Origin: G963662675 sp963662675
GTDB lineage: Bacteria; Bacteroidota; Bacteroidia; Bacteroidales; Prolixibacteraceae
Assembly (NCBI GenBank): GCA_963662675.2
Contig: CAXXHP010000004.1
Coordinates: 1,426,001 to 1,490,000 of the forward strand
Direction: 5' to 3'
DNA: 64,000 nucleotides
In this document: positions 19,003-27,667 of the stretch, piece by piece
How the letters are laid out: every line of letters starts with the position of its first letter
How positions within the stretch are numbered: the first letter of the stretch is position 1
Translations under genes and position numbers: made by a program
The notes under the pieces: model-generated
What the model saw: the letters and a program-made list of their open reading frames with translations, nothing else
Databases searched by the model: none
What the model was told of the DNA's origin: nothing

Positions 19003-19284
19003 ATGAGCAAAACTGTAAGTGTATTGGTAGGATTTTTGGCGGGCGCAGCTGCAGGTGCTGTGACCGGCCTGTTATTTGCACCTGAAAAAGGATCAAAAAC
19101 AAGAAAAAAACTAACGAAAAAGGTTAAAGATGTCTCCGGAGGGTTCGCTGAAACCATAGGAGAACAGATTGACTTTCTGGAGAAGAAGATTAAAGATCTC
19201 AAGCATGATGCCGATGAAGCCATTCATAAAATGAAACATCCTGGCACAAAAAAAGCGACAAACAAAGCTCCTGAGGTTAATTAA
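19003..19284 (+). CDS. YtxH domain-containing protein
   Basis: 93 residues. A Gly/Ala-rich helix (GFLAGAAAGAVTGLLFAP) is followed by the basic PEKGSKTRKK motif and an amphipathic charged tail, the hallmark of YtxH proteins, which are small membrane proteins linked to general stress in other bacteria. It is first in a three-gene set with a holin-like membrane protein and a basic small protein, with gaps of 17 and 11 bp. The cellular role is not established. Confidence 0.85.
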   Translation: MSKTVSVLVGFLAGAAAGAVTGLLFAPEKGSKTRKKLTKKVKDVSGGFAETIGEQIDFLEKKIKDLKHDADEAIHKMKHPGTKKATNKAPEVN

Positions 19285-19301
19285 ACATCAATGACCATGC
19301 T

Positions 19302-19661
19302 ATGAAATCAAACCTGTCGAATAATTTTAGCGAACTGAACAAAACCGTACAAGATTATTTAAAAGTCCACATTGATTTGGCTAAGTTGACGGCTTTAGAG
19401 AAAATGACAAAAATTTCGGTATACATGATCAGCTATCTGGTAGGCATTATACTTGCATCTCTGTTTTTTATCTTTTTCGCTTCCGCATTTGTCTTTTGGT
19501 ACGGATATCAGTTTCAAGATTATTTGACCGGTTTATTTATCGTCATCGGATTCATTATTATACTGGCTTTATTCTTCTTTTTATTCGGAAAATCATCCGT
19601 TACAACATCTATCATTAAAAATTTGTCTTCTATTTTATTTGAAGACGAAAATACTGAATAA
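19302..19661 (+). CDS. Phage holin-like (YqjE/DUF1469) membrane protein
   Basis: 119 residues: an N-terminal amphipathic region followed by two long hydrophobic helices (about 40-66 and 73-97), matching the holin superfamily III/YqjE pattern. Despite the family name such proteins are usually chromosomal stress or envelope proteins, and no phage genes are nearby. Sits between the YtxH gene and a small basic protein, probably cotranscribed. Confidence 0.75.
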   Translation: MKSNLSNNFSELNKTVQDYLKVHIDLAKLTALEKMTKISVYMISYLVGIILASLFFIFFASAFVFWYGYQFQDYLTGLFIVIGFIIILALFFFLFGKSSVTTSIIKNLSSILFEDENTE

Positions 19662-19672
19662 ACAATCATACT

Positions 19673-19891
19673 ATGGAAAGCATACGCACCATGAATGAGA
19701 TTAGGCTCTTAAGAAAAAGTTTACGTAACAAGCGCCTATATGAAGAAGAGAAAATGAAGCTTTATTCTGAAGAAATAGTTTTCAAAATAAATAAGATGAT
19801 TGCCGGACCAATTATTGAAAAAGGCATATATTCCTTCATCACTTATTTTGTAAAAAAAAGGAAGAAGAAACGTTCCAATAATCCAGAATAA
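19673..19891 (+). CDS. Small basic protein, third gene of the YtxH/holin-like set
   Basis: 72 residues, not recognised. The first 45 residues are highly charged and likely helical, then a short moderately hydrophobic stretch (about 47-60) and a lysine/arginine-rich end (KKRKKKR). The position, 11 bp after the holin-like gene, parallels the yqjC/D/E/K-type clusters of enterobacteria, where a small YqjK-like protein follows YqjE; that analogy is inference. Confidence 0.6.
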   Translation: MESIRTMNEIRLLRKSLRNKRLYEEEKMKLYSEEIVFKINKMIAGPIIEKGIYSFITYFVKKRKKKRSNNPE

Positions 19892-20005
19892 ATAAATTAG
19901 AACCCAACAAAGCTTCTTTCCCCACTCTATTTCCTTTGTAATTTTTTTTTGCACCATATGCATTCGCAATGAACACACTTTCCTATTTTAGCAAAGTATT
20001 CTCTA

Positions 20006-20977
20006 ATGATAAATCTTATGATCCTTCAAATAGCACTGTTAGTTCTTGGTTTTTTGTTACTCATAAAAGGGGCTGATTGGTTTATTAAGGGAGCCTCGGC
20101 TCTTGGTCGAAAATTCAACATATCAGACCTTGCCATTGGGCTCACTATTGTTGCCTTTGGCACTTCTGCCCCCGAACTGGTTGTAAACTCATTTGCAGCA
20201 TTCCAAAACCATAGCGACATGGTATTTGGCAATGTGATAGGAAGTAACCTCATCAATTTATTTGTCATATTAGGAATTGCAGGTCTTATTTCCCCAATGG
20301 TTGTTCAATCAAGTACCGCGTGGAAAGAAATTCCCATGTCGTTCATTGCCGTTATCATTATCTTCCTTCTTACGAATAACTTTTTTGTTTCCGACACGAA
20401 AGTACTCTCCAGAATTGACGGACTAATCTTGCTGTTCTTATTCGCTCTTTTCCTATGGTATGTGTACAAGCAACTAAAAACAGATACCGCTGAAATTCCC
20501 GTGGAAGTAAAAAGCCTATCCACACCCAAAATATGGGTTTACCTTATTGTAGGTATGGCCGGACTAATTCTTGGGGGTAAAATGGTAGTGAACAATGCCA
20601 GTACAATTGCTACCGCCTTTGGTGTGAGCGAAAAGATAATTGGACTAACCATTGTAGCACTGGGAACGTCGCTGCCCGAACTGGCAACCTCTGTTATCGC
20701 CGCCCTAAAAAAGAACAACGACATAGCTGTGGGAAACATCATTGGCTCCAACATTTTCAATTTGTTTCTAATTCTTCCGGTTAGTTCGCTCATTCGACCA
20801 ATGGCTTATGATGCTTCTTTTAATACCGACTTGTATTTACTGGCTGGGGGAACACTATTCCTGCTATTGGCTATGTTTACCGGAGGAACAAAAAAACTCG
20901 ACCGCTGGGAAGCGGGGCTTTTATTGATATGTTACCTGATATATTCGACCCTCCTCATCTGGCAGGAAATGCAATAA
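20006..20977 (+). CDS. Calcium/sodium antiporter (CaCA family)
   Basis: 323 residues with about ten hydrophobic helices and the two alpha repeats that define the CaCA exchangers: GLTIVAFGTSAPELVVNS (about 47-64) with GNVIGSNLINLF, and GLTIVALGTSLPELATSV (about 213-230) with GNIIGSNIFNLF. The acidic Glu in each PEL motif is the ion ligand. YrbG-like size and no large cytosolic loop. It should exchange Ca2+ or K+ for Na+ or H+ across the inner membrane. A second in-frame ATG at 20018 is an equally good start. Single gene. Confidence 0.92.
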   Translation: MINLMILQIALLVLGFLLLIKGADWFIKGASALGRKFNISDLAIGLTIVAFGTSAPELVVNSFAAFQNHSDMVFGNVIGSNLINLFVILGIAGLISPMVVQSSTAWKEIPMSFIAVIIIFLLTNNFFVSDTKVLSRIDGLILLFLFALFLWYVYKQLKTDTAEIPVEVKSLSTPKIWVYLIVGMAGLILGGKMVVNNASTIATAFGVSEKIIGLTIVALGTSLPELATSVIAALKKNNDIAVGNIIGSNIFNLFLILPVSSLIRPMAYDASFNTDLYLLAGGTLFLLLAMFTGGTKKLDRWEAGLLLICYLIYSTLLIWQEMQ

Positions 20978-21196
20978 ATTAGCAACAACTGTCATTTTTT
21001 CCTATCACCTATTTTAGAGAAATGTAATTATAATCAAAATTCTCTTTGGCAGATTTTAAAATGCCACTCCCATTAAATCCGTCTTTTTTACGATTCGACA
21101 TTAACAATCCACGACTCTGCATCTTATTTTTTCAATTAAATCTTATCTGGTTTTCCTTTGATCTCAATAGTATGTGAGACCATAAAATGTAAGATC

Positions 21197-22039
21197 ATGA
21201 AAACAAAATTGAATTTAATGCTGATTGGCTTATTACTAGCCCTGATTATTACACCAACCATTTCAAACGGGCAGAATGAAAAAACAGTTATAAACACGTA
21301 TTTAAGTGGGCTATCAAAAGTTCAGCATATTGACACCCTCCAGGAATACAGAATGACTGCCATCTATACAAATAGAGATCTGTATGGGAATTTTACGGGA
21401 AAGATGAAAATTACCGGTGATTACACCCGTGGACTTGATGATGGATTTGTTAACTGGGAGCAAATATACATTGCTAATTCAACCACTTTTGCCGCACCAT
21501 TTCCTATCGGCACGAAACAGACTTATATGGAAAATATGACTTATGTGCCATCTCCGAAAATGCTAGAAGCACAGGCATTTACTGATTTCCCGGCAAGTAA
21601 TGAAGCCGTATATGCAAAAAACCTCATTTGGGACATGATGGCAATTGAAGGATTTGCCTGGGACCATACAAATTCGTTAGAGTTAAATAAGATTTATCGC
21701 ATTCCGGAAATGAGTGAAGAATTTGAGATGGCCGATGTGGGAACTTATGCTCATGCTGAAATTCAATTGTGTTGGACCGGTATTTCAGCAATAGGAGATG
21801 AATTATTTGCACTTATAGAGTTTAGGGCACTTGATAATTTACTGGCTATATCAATGCCAAGCATAAAAACGAAAGGCACAGAACAATATTGGGGAACAGT
21901 TTGGGTGTCGCTTAAAAACAAACGAATTGGGAAAGCAGTTATGTACGGTGGCACAGCTCAGGAAATTGAAATTACGGGGATGGAAGACAAACTGATCATG
22001 AAAACAATACGTGAATTATGGGTCGACAAAATTCCCTAA
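21197..22039 (+). CDS. Secreted protein of unknown function
   Basis: 280 residues from the ATG at 21197, chosen over an upstream frame start at 21158 because it gives a clean signal peptide (hydrophobic core, then ISNGQ). The mature part is not recognised; it alternates beta-like segments and is rich in aromatic residues, consistent with a secreted or periplasmic beta protein. It lies 128 bp before a LytS/LytTR two-component pair on the same strand and could be a target or an accessory of that pair, but no regulatory site was found to link them. Confidence 0.7.
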   Translation: MKTKLNLMLIGLLLALIITPTISNGQNEKTVINTYLSGLSKVQHIDTLQEYRMTAIYTNRDLYGNFTGKMKITGDYTRGLDDGFVNWEQIYIANSTTFAAPFPIGTKQTYMENMTYVPSPKMLEAQAFTDFPASNEAVYAKNLIWDMMAIEGFAWDHTNSLELNKIYRIPEMSEEFEMADVGTYAHAEIQLCWTGISAIGDELFALIEFRALDNLLAISMPSIKTKGTEQYWGTVWVSLKNKRIGKAVMYGGTAQEIEITGMEDKLIMKTIRELWVDKIP

Positions 22040-22167
22040 GATCAATTAACTTAAGAGATATGAGATAGTCACGATCCTATCCTTTCAAAAAATCAACGAA
22101 ATAAATATGCACGCTGGCAACCGGGATAAATAGAACCAAAATGATTAATTTGTGAACTGAACTGACT

Positions 22168-23244
22168 ATGGCGAACTTAATAAATTCAACTCGGATGAAA
22201 TCCATCAACTTAAATACCGTTTTTGACCAACATAGAATACATTCCCATATAGCGATGCTACTAATCACGTTACTTCTGGTAGTGTTCCTGATAATCTCAG
22301 GTAATCCATCAACATCATTTCGTGAATTAACAGGAACGGCAATATTAGTGTTCGTTTACATGGAGGTATTCATTTTTCTGTCGAGAAAGATTTTCAAAAA
22401 CCTTGGAACTGACACGACTAGCAATCTCTTTATCCGAAATATATTGTCCCGGTTTGCCTTGTTTTACGTGGCCTGCTTTCTTGCGTCAATGGTTATTTTT
22501 ATCCTATTTCGTTATTTTGAATATTTAATTCTAAAGCAAGATACAAGTCATATCATTCAAATCTTTTTTCAATCTGAATTTAACGCATGGTTTCGTTCAA
22601 TCATCTCCGGGTTATCGTTTGGAGCAATCTTGTTTCTATTTATACAATGGATGGATGCATTAAAAAAAGCACGAAAACTTAATGAAGAAAATCTCATCTT
22701 TCAAAATGAAACACTAAAGTCACAAATTAATCCACACTTTCTATTTAATAGTCTAAATACCTTATCCTCATTCATTCATACAAAACCGGAGGTGGCCGAG
22801 CTATTTATTAACAGATTATCTTCTATTTACAGATACATTCTTGAGAACAGCTCAAAAAATGAAGTTCCATTATCTGCCGAATTATCCTTTATCCTCAATT
22901 ATTTTGAGCTTCATAAAATACGAGACGAAGAAAAAATAACGTTAACCATTGATATTCCAGATCCAGATCGTTATTTGATCATTCCTGTTTCGTTACAAAT
23001 ATTAATCGAGAATGCCATCAAACACAATATGGCAACACGCGAAAAACCACTTCACATTTCAATCTATATTGAAGAGGGACAGATCATTGTTAAAAACAAT
23101 TTTCAGAAAATGGCACTTCAATTAGAATCGCCAAAAATTGGACTTAAAAATCTTGCTGAACGAGTGAAGTTGATTACCGGGAAACCACTAAATATTGAAA
23201 AAACAAACTCCGATTTCATTGTAAAAGTTCCTTTAATATTATGA
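22168..23244 (+). CDS. LytS/YehU-type sensor histidine kinase
   Basis: 358 residues. Four hydrophobic segments in the first 165 residues (about 29-48, 53-75, 92-117, 143-163), then the His_kinase domain of the LytS type with QINPHFLFNSLNTL carrying the phosphorylated His, and a HATPase_c domain with N box ILIENAIKHN and a degenerate G1 region (SPKIGLKNLAERVK). The stop overlaps the start of the LytTR regulator by four bases (ATGA), so the two are a translationally coupled pair. ATG at 22195 is an alternative start. The stimulus is unknown. Confidence 0.92.
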   Translation: MANLINSTRMKSINLNTVFDQHRIHSHIAMLLITLLLVVFLIISGNPSTSFRELTGTAILVFVYMEVFIFLSRKIFKNLGTDTTSNLFIRNILSRFALFYVACFLASMVIFILFRYFEYLILKQDTSHIIQIFFQSEFNAWFRSIISGLSFGAILFLFIQWMDALKKARKLNEENLIFQNETLKSQINPHFLFNSLNTLSSFIHTKPEVAELFINRLSSIYRYILENSSKNEVPLSAELSFILNYFELHKIRDEEKITLTIDIPDPDRYLIIPVSLQILIENAIKHNMATREKPLHISIYIEEGQIIVKNNFQKMALQLESPKIGLKNLAERVKLITGKPLNIEKTNSDFIVKVPLIL

Positions 23245-23999
23245 ATGTACTGATCATTGAGAATGAAAAACCGGCTACCGAAAAGCTAATTCGTCTTTTG
23301 AAAAAGATAGATGAAAGCATTACAGTTATTGGCATACTCGAAACCGTTGAAGAAAGTGTAAACTGGTTGCAAAACAATCCATCACCCAATTTGATATTAC
23401 TTGATATTCAACTGGATGATGGCATCTGTTTTGAGATATTTGAGACGACACAAGTTAATGTCCCTATTATTTTCACAACAGCCTATAATGAATATGTATT
23501 ACAAGCTTTCAAAGTAAACAGTGTTGACTATCTCTTGAAACCCATTGAAGAAAATGCTCTGCGTTTGGCACTGGAAAAATTTAAATCGTTCCATTATCAA
23601 TCGCAGGATAATCATTTAAAACAGCTTTATGATGAGCTAAACAAGCAATACAAAACCCGTTTTCTTCTTAAAGTGGGTATTCATTACAAATCGGTTCCAG
23701 TAAGTGATATTAGCTGCTTTTATATTCTTGAACGCGCCACATTTATCCGAACATTCTCGGGGAAAGACTATTCCATAGATCACTCAATAGATTATCTCCA
23801 AAAAATGATTGATCATGCAGAATTCTTCAGGATTAACAGAAATTGCTTGGTGAACATCAATGCAATTAGCGACATATTAAGTTATTCATCGAGTAGATTG
23901 CAATTGAAATTAAATGATAAGATTCCTTCTACGAATAACGATTTTTTAGTCGTAAGCAGAGATAAGGTCAGCGATTTTAAAAAGTGGCTAAACAAATAA
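23241..23999 (+). CDS. LytTR-family response regulator
   Basis: 252 residues: receiver domain (1-120) with Asp55 in LILLDIQL and Lys in LLKPIEE, and a C-terminal LytTR DNA-binding domain (about 145-250) with the typical FFRINRNCLVNINAI core. It is the output protein of the kinase whose gene overlaps it. LytTR regulators bind direct repeats in promoters; the likely targets are local genes, including the secreted protein just upstream, but this is inference. Confidence 0.95.
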   Translation: MNVLIIENEKPATEKLIRLLKKIDESITVIGILETVEESVNWLQNNPSPNLILLDIQLDDGICFEIFETTQVNVPIIFTTAYNEYVLQAFKVNSVDYLLKPIEENALRLALEKFKSFHYQSQDNHLKQLYDELNKQYKTRFLLKVGIHYKSVPVSDISCFYILERATFIRTFSGKDYSIDHSIDYLQKMIDHAEFFRINRNCLVNINAISDILSYSSSRLQLKLNDKIPSTNNDFLVVSRDKVSDFKKWLNK

Positions 24000-24395
24000 A
24001 TATCAGTCACTGTGCACGTAAATTTTCTGTTTCTTATTATCCTGAAGTAGTTCTTTTCAGGCAGCTCATTAACCCCCATCATTACTAACGTAGCAATCTG
24101 TTTCTGTTAACCGATACAGTATTCCCTCAAGTTCAACGTCATTGCGAACAACGTGAAGCAATCTATACCTTACAAATAAGGCTACCAATACACACCACTT
24201 ATAATTCTGTTGAAAACTAAGACCTCACGAAACAATGAACTTGCCATATCTTTTGTTAACTTTAAGTCTTGCAAAATTCAAAAAATAGAAATAACACTTA
24301 AAGCCATACAGGTCGGTCTCTCAGGAGAATAAAATTGCTTTTAGTGCATATAAACTAATTAAAAAAATCAACACACACAACATAATCCTTACATT
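24000..24395. other. Intergenic region with REP-like fragments
   Basis: About 395 bp without a gene. At 24138-24164 is a GTCATTGCG...GAAGCAATCT motif, and a partial, degenerate relative (ACGTAGCAATCTG) lies about 50 bp before it at 24088-24100. Outside these I see no structure and no convincing promoter. Confidence 0.45.
24138..24164. repeat. REP-like dispersed motif
   Basis: The motif begins GTCATTGCG and ends GAAGCAATCT, with ATTGC and GCAAT forming imperfect inverted ends. From memory, sequences of this type recur as short intergenic repeats in many bacterial genomes. Only one good copy is in this window. Confidence 0.4.
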
Positions 24396-25202
24396 GTGAT
24401 TCAGAAAATACAATTAATTATCTGCATATTATTTATAGCTATAAGTTTACATGCTCAGAAAACTGAACGCATAAAAGTGCCAAGAATTAATTCTTCATCA
24501 TACCTGTTAACAAAAGATTCCAATCAAATAAATATTAGGATTGCTGAAAAAGTAGCGATTAAGCTTGGTATGCAAAAATATCATGAAAGTACTTATTCAA
24601 AATCCTACAAAAGAAATTCTGGATTCTTAGGGATTTACACTGCAACTTTCATTGCACAACCGATCAACCCTGAAATAAATTCACATCTTATACTTCATCA
24701 AGGAAAGGTTGAATTAAAAGCAAATGAGCAAGTTTACTTTTATGGATTTACATCAGTACTATCAGAATCCAAAAAAGCGGATAGAAATTATAGTAGATTG
24801 TTAATGTCGGCTTATCAGCAAGAAATGAATCCAAATTATTCTAAAAATTCAGATAATTTTTCAGTCCTAATCGAGAAAGACAAAAGAACTTACCGGAATA
24901 GAAATTGGATAAATATGGGGTATGGAATGAATTACTTAGCAAAAAATAACCCTTTCTTAGGTTCAAAAGGATTTGCAATCGGGGCGCTGTATGTTTTAGA
25001 AACGCTACATTATATACCCATCTTTGGTGGAGCATTTTTTGGTAAGACACAAGAAGATAAAATTGCAATTCCAATAATAGGGATTTCAAGTCTTCTAATT
25101 TGGAAAGGATTTATTGTTCCTATAATGGGAAATAAACATATAAAAATGAATAGAAGTATTATTAAAAGTGGTTATAAGATTCCTAACAGTTTTGAATATT
25201 AA
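24396..25202 (+). CDS. Exported/membrane protein of unknown function
   Basis: 268 residues from a GTG start, chosen because it gives a signal peptide (IICILFIAISLHAQ) and no upstream ATG exists in frame. Not recognised. The middle is polar and lysine/serine/tyrosine-rich; toward the C-terminus are two hydrophobic stretches (about 190-210 and 224-246), so it may be membrane-attached. Codon use looks more AT-rich than in the neighbouring housekeeping genes, as in the Fic gene that follows, which may mark an acquired stretch. Confidence 0.6.
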   Translation: MIQKIQLIICILFIAISLHAQKTERIKVPRINSSSYLLTKDSNQINIRIAEKVAIKLGMQKYHESTYSKSYKRNSGFLGIYTATFIAQPINPEINSHLILHQGKVELKANEQVYFYGFTSVLSESKKADRNYSRLLMSAYQQEMNPNYSKNSDNFSVLIEKDKRTYRNRNWINMGYGMNYLAKNNPFLGSKGFAIGALYVLETLHYIPIFGGAFFGKTQEDKIAIPIIGISSLLIWKGFIVPIMGNKHIKMNRSIIKSGYKIPNSFEY

Positions 25203-25398
25203 AAATTTATTTTGTTACTATAACTAACTCAAGAACAGGAATCATACAGGAATCATCGAATGAAGATAAATACTTGAACCCAGGATTTGTTTATTATTCC
25301 TCATTACACTACTATAAAGGTTTATTTGAAAGGATAAATTATTTATTATCAATGCTAATTGTTGAAAAAGGCCAGTGGTTAATAAGCGGTAAAAGACA

Positions 25399-25455
25399 TT
25401 GCTGCATAAATAAATATAACTACATTTGATAGTATCATATGATAGTATCAAATGT
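25399..25455 (+). promoter_or_regulatory. Fic promoter with overlapping palindromic operator
   Basis: TTG at 25399-25401, 19-bp spacer and TACATTTG at 25421-25428 form a full promoter, with transcription expected from about 25435. Overlapping it, 25422-25455 is a 34-nt palindrome centred at 25438.5 that is perfect except for one symmetric pair of positions. It contains two copies of the 11-mer TGATAGTATCA (25427-25437, 25440-25450), each itself nearly palindromic. The ATG at 25452 lies inside it. A repressor bound here would cover the -7 box, the start site and the first codons. Confidence 0.75.
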
Positions 25456-26429
25456 TTTATGCGATGAAACCACCCTACGAAATTACAAATACGATTTTAA
25501 CCTTAATTGCTTCTATTTCAGAAAAAATAGGAGAAGTAAATGCTGCTCATTTAAATAAACCACCTACAGAATTAAGAAAAAGAAATAGAATAAAAACGAT
25601 ACAGTCATCTCTGGAAATTGAAGGAAACACGTTAACCGTGGAACAAATAACAGATTTATTAAATAATAAAAGGATTCTAGCTCCCAAGAAAGATATTTTA
25701 GAAGTTAAAAATGCAATCAACACTTATAACAAAATAGAGAAATTCAAAGTCTACGATTTAAAATCATTGTGCAAAGCACATGAAATTTTGATGAAAGATT
25801 TAATCGAAAATCCAGGAAAACTAAGGACTACCTCTGTTGGAATTGTAAAGGGAAGCGACATTGCTCACATTGCACCTCCCGGTGAAATAGTTTATTCTTT
25901 AATGACTGACCTTTTCAAATATCTCAAAAACGATGATGATTTGATCTTGATAAAAAGTTGTGTTTTTCATTATGAATTTGAATTTATTCATCCGTTTATA
26001 GATGGAAACGGTAGAATGGGAAGACTTTGGCAAACACTGATTTTAAAAGAACAATCTCCAATTTTTGAATTTCTTCCAATTGAAGCTTTAGTAAAAGCAC
26101 AGCAACAAGATTATTATAATGTTTTAGGCAAATCTGATAATCAGGGAAGTTCAACTCCATTTATTGAATTCATGCTTGAAATCATAAAAGATGCCCTTGA
26201 GGATTTATTAAAAAATCAAAACGTGACTTTAACCAACAATGACAGAATAATGAATTTTAAAGAGATTGCTGGAAATAATTATTTCTCAAGACAAGATTAT
26301 TTAAGAGCGTTTAAAAATATTTCGGCTGCAACAGCAAGCAGAGATTTGAAAGTTGCTGTTGTTGATGGGATAATAGAAAAACAAGGTGACAAAAGAACAA
26401 CTAGATATCGATTTAAACAAAAAATATAA
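25452..26429 (+). CDS. Fic family protein (class II, self-inhibited) with winged-helix C-terminus
   Basis: 325 residues. The Fic core carries the full catalytic motif HPFIDGNGRMGR (His180), so it should transfer AMP (or another nucleotide part) to a target hydroxyl. An N-terminal inhibitory helix is present with the S-x3-EG motif (Ser53, Glu57, Gly58), marking a class II Fic in which the glutamate blocks ATP positioning. The last 60 or so residues (NYFSRQDYLRAFKNIS and SRDLKVAVVDGIIEK) look like a winged helix able to bind DNA. The ATG at 25464 is a likelier start than 25452, which is inside the operator. No antitoxin gene is adjacent. Confidence 0.92.
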   Translation: MFYAMKPPYEITNTILTLIASISEKIGEVNAAHLNKPPTELRKRNRIKTIQSSLEIEGNTLTVEQITDLLNNKRILAPKKDILEVKNAINTYNKIEKFKVYDLKSLCKAHEILMKDLIENPGKLRTTSVGIVKGSDIAHIAPPGEIVYSLMTDLFKYLKNDDDLILIKSCVFHYEFEFIHPFIDGNGRMGRLWQTLILKEQSPIFEFLPIEALVKAQQQDYYNVLGKSDNQGSSTPFIEFMLEIIKDALEDLLKNQNVTLTNNDRIMNFKEIAGNNYFSRQDYLRAFKNISAATASRDLKVAVVDGIIEKQGDKRTTRYRFKQKI

Positions 26430-26492
26430 ATCTAATAAAATGTAATACGGGCTTCAGAGGTTAATCCAACTGTTGTTCGTTGTTTCAACACC

Positions 26493-26549
26493 GCCAATTC
26501 GTCTTTGCCTATTAACGGAAAATTTGAAATAATGAATAAACGAATTGGC
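26493..26549. repeat. Inverted repeat between convergent fic and mscS genes
   Basis: 10-bp perfect arms (GCCAATTCGT at 26493-26502, complement at 26540-26549) separated by 37 nt. No T-run adjacent; may be a weak bidirectional terminator or a remnant of something else. Confidence 0.35.
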
Positions 26550-26594
26550 TCCGTGTATTTTGAAAAAATGCTGTACAAAAACAGACATCCCTAA

Positions 26595-27665
26595 TTATTG
26601 AAAATCTTTGGATTTTAAGTGCAGGTCGCGCTGTGGGAAAGGAATTACAACACCATTTTCCCGGAACTGCTCGTCAATCACAAAGCGCAAATCACTTTTT
26701 ATGTTTTCTACGAGAAAGTCGTTTGCAGTCCAAAAATAGAGTTGAAAGTCTAATGATGAATCACCAAAGTCATTAAAGCGAACAAACGATTTCGGATCTT
26801 TTACAATTTCAGGATGGTCATTGGCAGCAGCTAGTAATATCTTTTCAACCAAGCGCACATTAGACCCATACGCCACACCCACCGACACATGAAAACGGGT
26901 CACTTTTTTATTATGAGTCCAGTTTATAACTCTCTCTCCGGTAAAAAGCGAATTTGGAACAATGATAACCACATTATCCCGAGTTAGGACTTTTGAAACG
27001 CGCAAGCCTATTTCCAAAACACGCCCAACAGTTCCTTCCACCTCAACAACATCATCTACCTCAATAGAGCCATCAAAAAGAATGATGATGCTTGAGAAAA
27101 AGTCGTTAAAAATATGTTGTAGCCCAAACCCAACACCAACCAACAGGGCAGAAACACTGGCAATTACAAAAGTAACTTTAAAGCCTAAAGAGCTAATAAT
27201 AATTGTAAAGCCAATCAGCCAAGTCAAATACTTCACAATTTTCACAAATGACAATCCACGTCCCTTGTCAAACTTCTTGCTTTCAATCCGCAAATCCATC
27301 CAATACTCAAGAGAAAACACTACGATCCGTATAATGTATATGATAATGATAACAGCAATCAGATTATTTACCTGAAGAGTTATATTCTCAGTTTCATAAA
27401 GAATGTGGGTTAGTATTTTTTGAGAATCAATCTTGAGTATTTCTAAAATGGAGATTACACCGATCAACCAAACAACTGAGCGTATCCCCTGACGTACAAA
27501 ACGTGCAAATTTCTCAGCTATTCTATTTCTCTTTCCATAACGAAGGGTAAGGCGGCTACCAATACGATTTATAAAAAGCACGAGAAGTATAACAACTGCA
27601 ACCAGAATAATTTGCAACAGATATACATCCTTCCCATTTAGTTGAAAAAGCACTAGATCTTTCAT
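26595..27665 (-). CDS. MscS-family mechanosensitive ion channel
   Basis: About 356 residues from the ATG at 27665, two bases after the stop of the diadenylate cyclase gene. About four transmembrane helices precede the MscS pore helix and beta domain: GVGFGLQHIFNDFFSS is the TM3 pore signature, followed by the DDVVEVEGTVGRVLEIGLR strand region and the NSLF turn, then the cytosolic cage domain. It should release solutes on hypo-osmotic shock. Tight coupling to cdaA suggests a functional tie between c-di-AMP, which controls turgor in other bacteria, and this channel; that link is inference. Confidence 0.92.
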   Translation of the reverse strand: MKDLVLFQLNGKDVYLLQIILVAVVILLVLFINRIGSRLTLRYGKRNRIAEKFARFVRQGIRSVVWLIGVISILEILKIDSQKILTHILYETENITLQVNNLIAVIIIIYIIRIVVFSLEYWMDLRIESKKFDKGRGLSFVKIVKYLTWLIGFTIIISSLGFKVTFVIASVSALLVGVGFGLQHIFNDFFSSIIILFDGSIEVDDVVEVEGTVGRVLEIGLRVSKVLTRDNVVIIVPNSLFTGERVINWTHNKKVTRFHVSVGVAYGSNVRLVEKILLAAANDHPEIVKDPKSFVRFNDFGDSSLDFQLYFWTANDFLVENIKSDLRFVIDEQFRENGVVIPFPQRDLHLKSKDFQ

Positions 27666-27667
27666 AA

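Noticed and set aside
19302..19661. Prophage remnant, because of the holin-like family name
   Set aside because: No other phage genes; YqjE/DUF1469 proteins are ordinary chromosomal proteins.
25242..25451. 69-codon minus-strand frame upstream of fic, a possible divergent antitoxin
   Set aside because: It would cross the fic promoter and operator, has no DNA-binding or antitoxin motif, and no start context.
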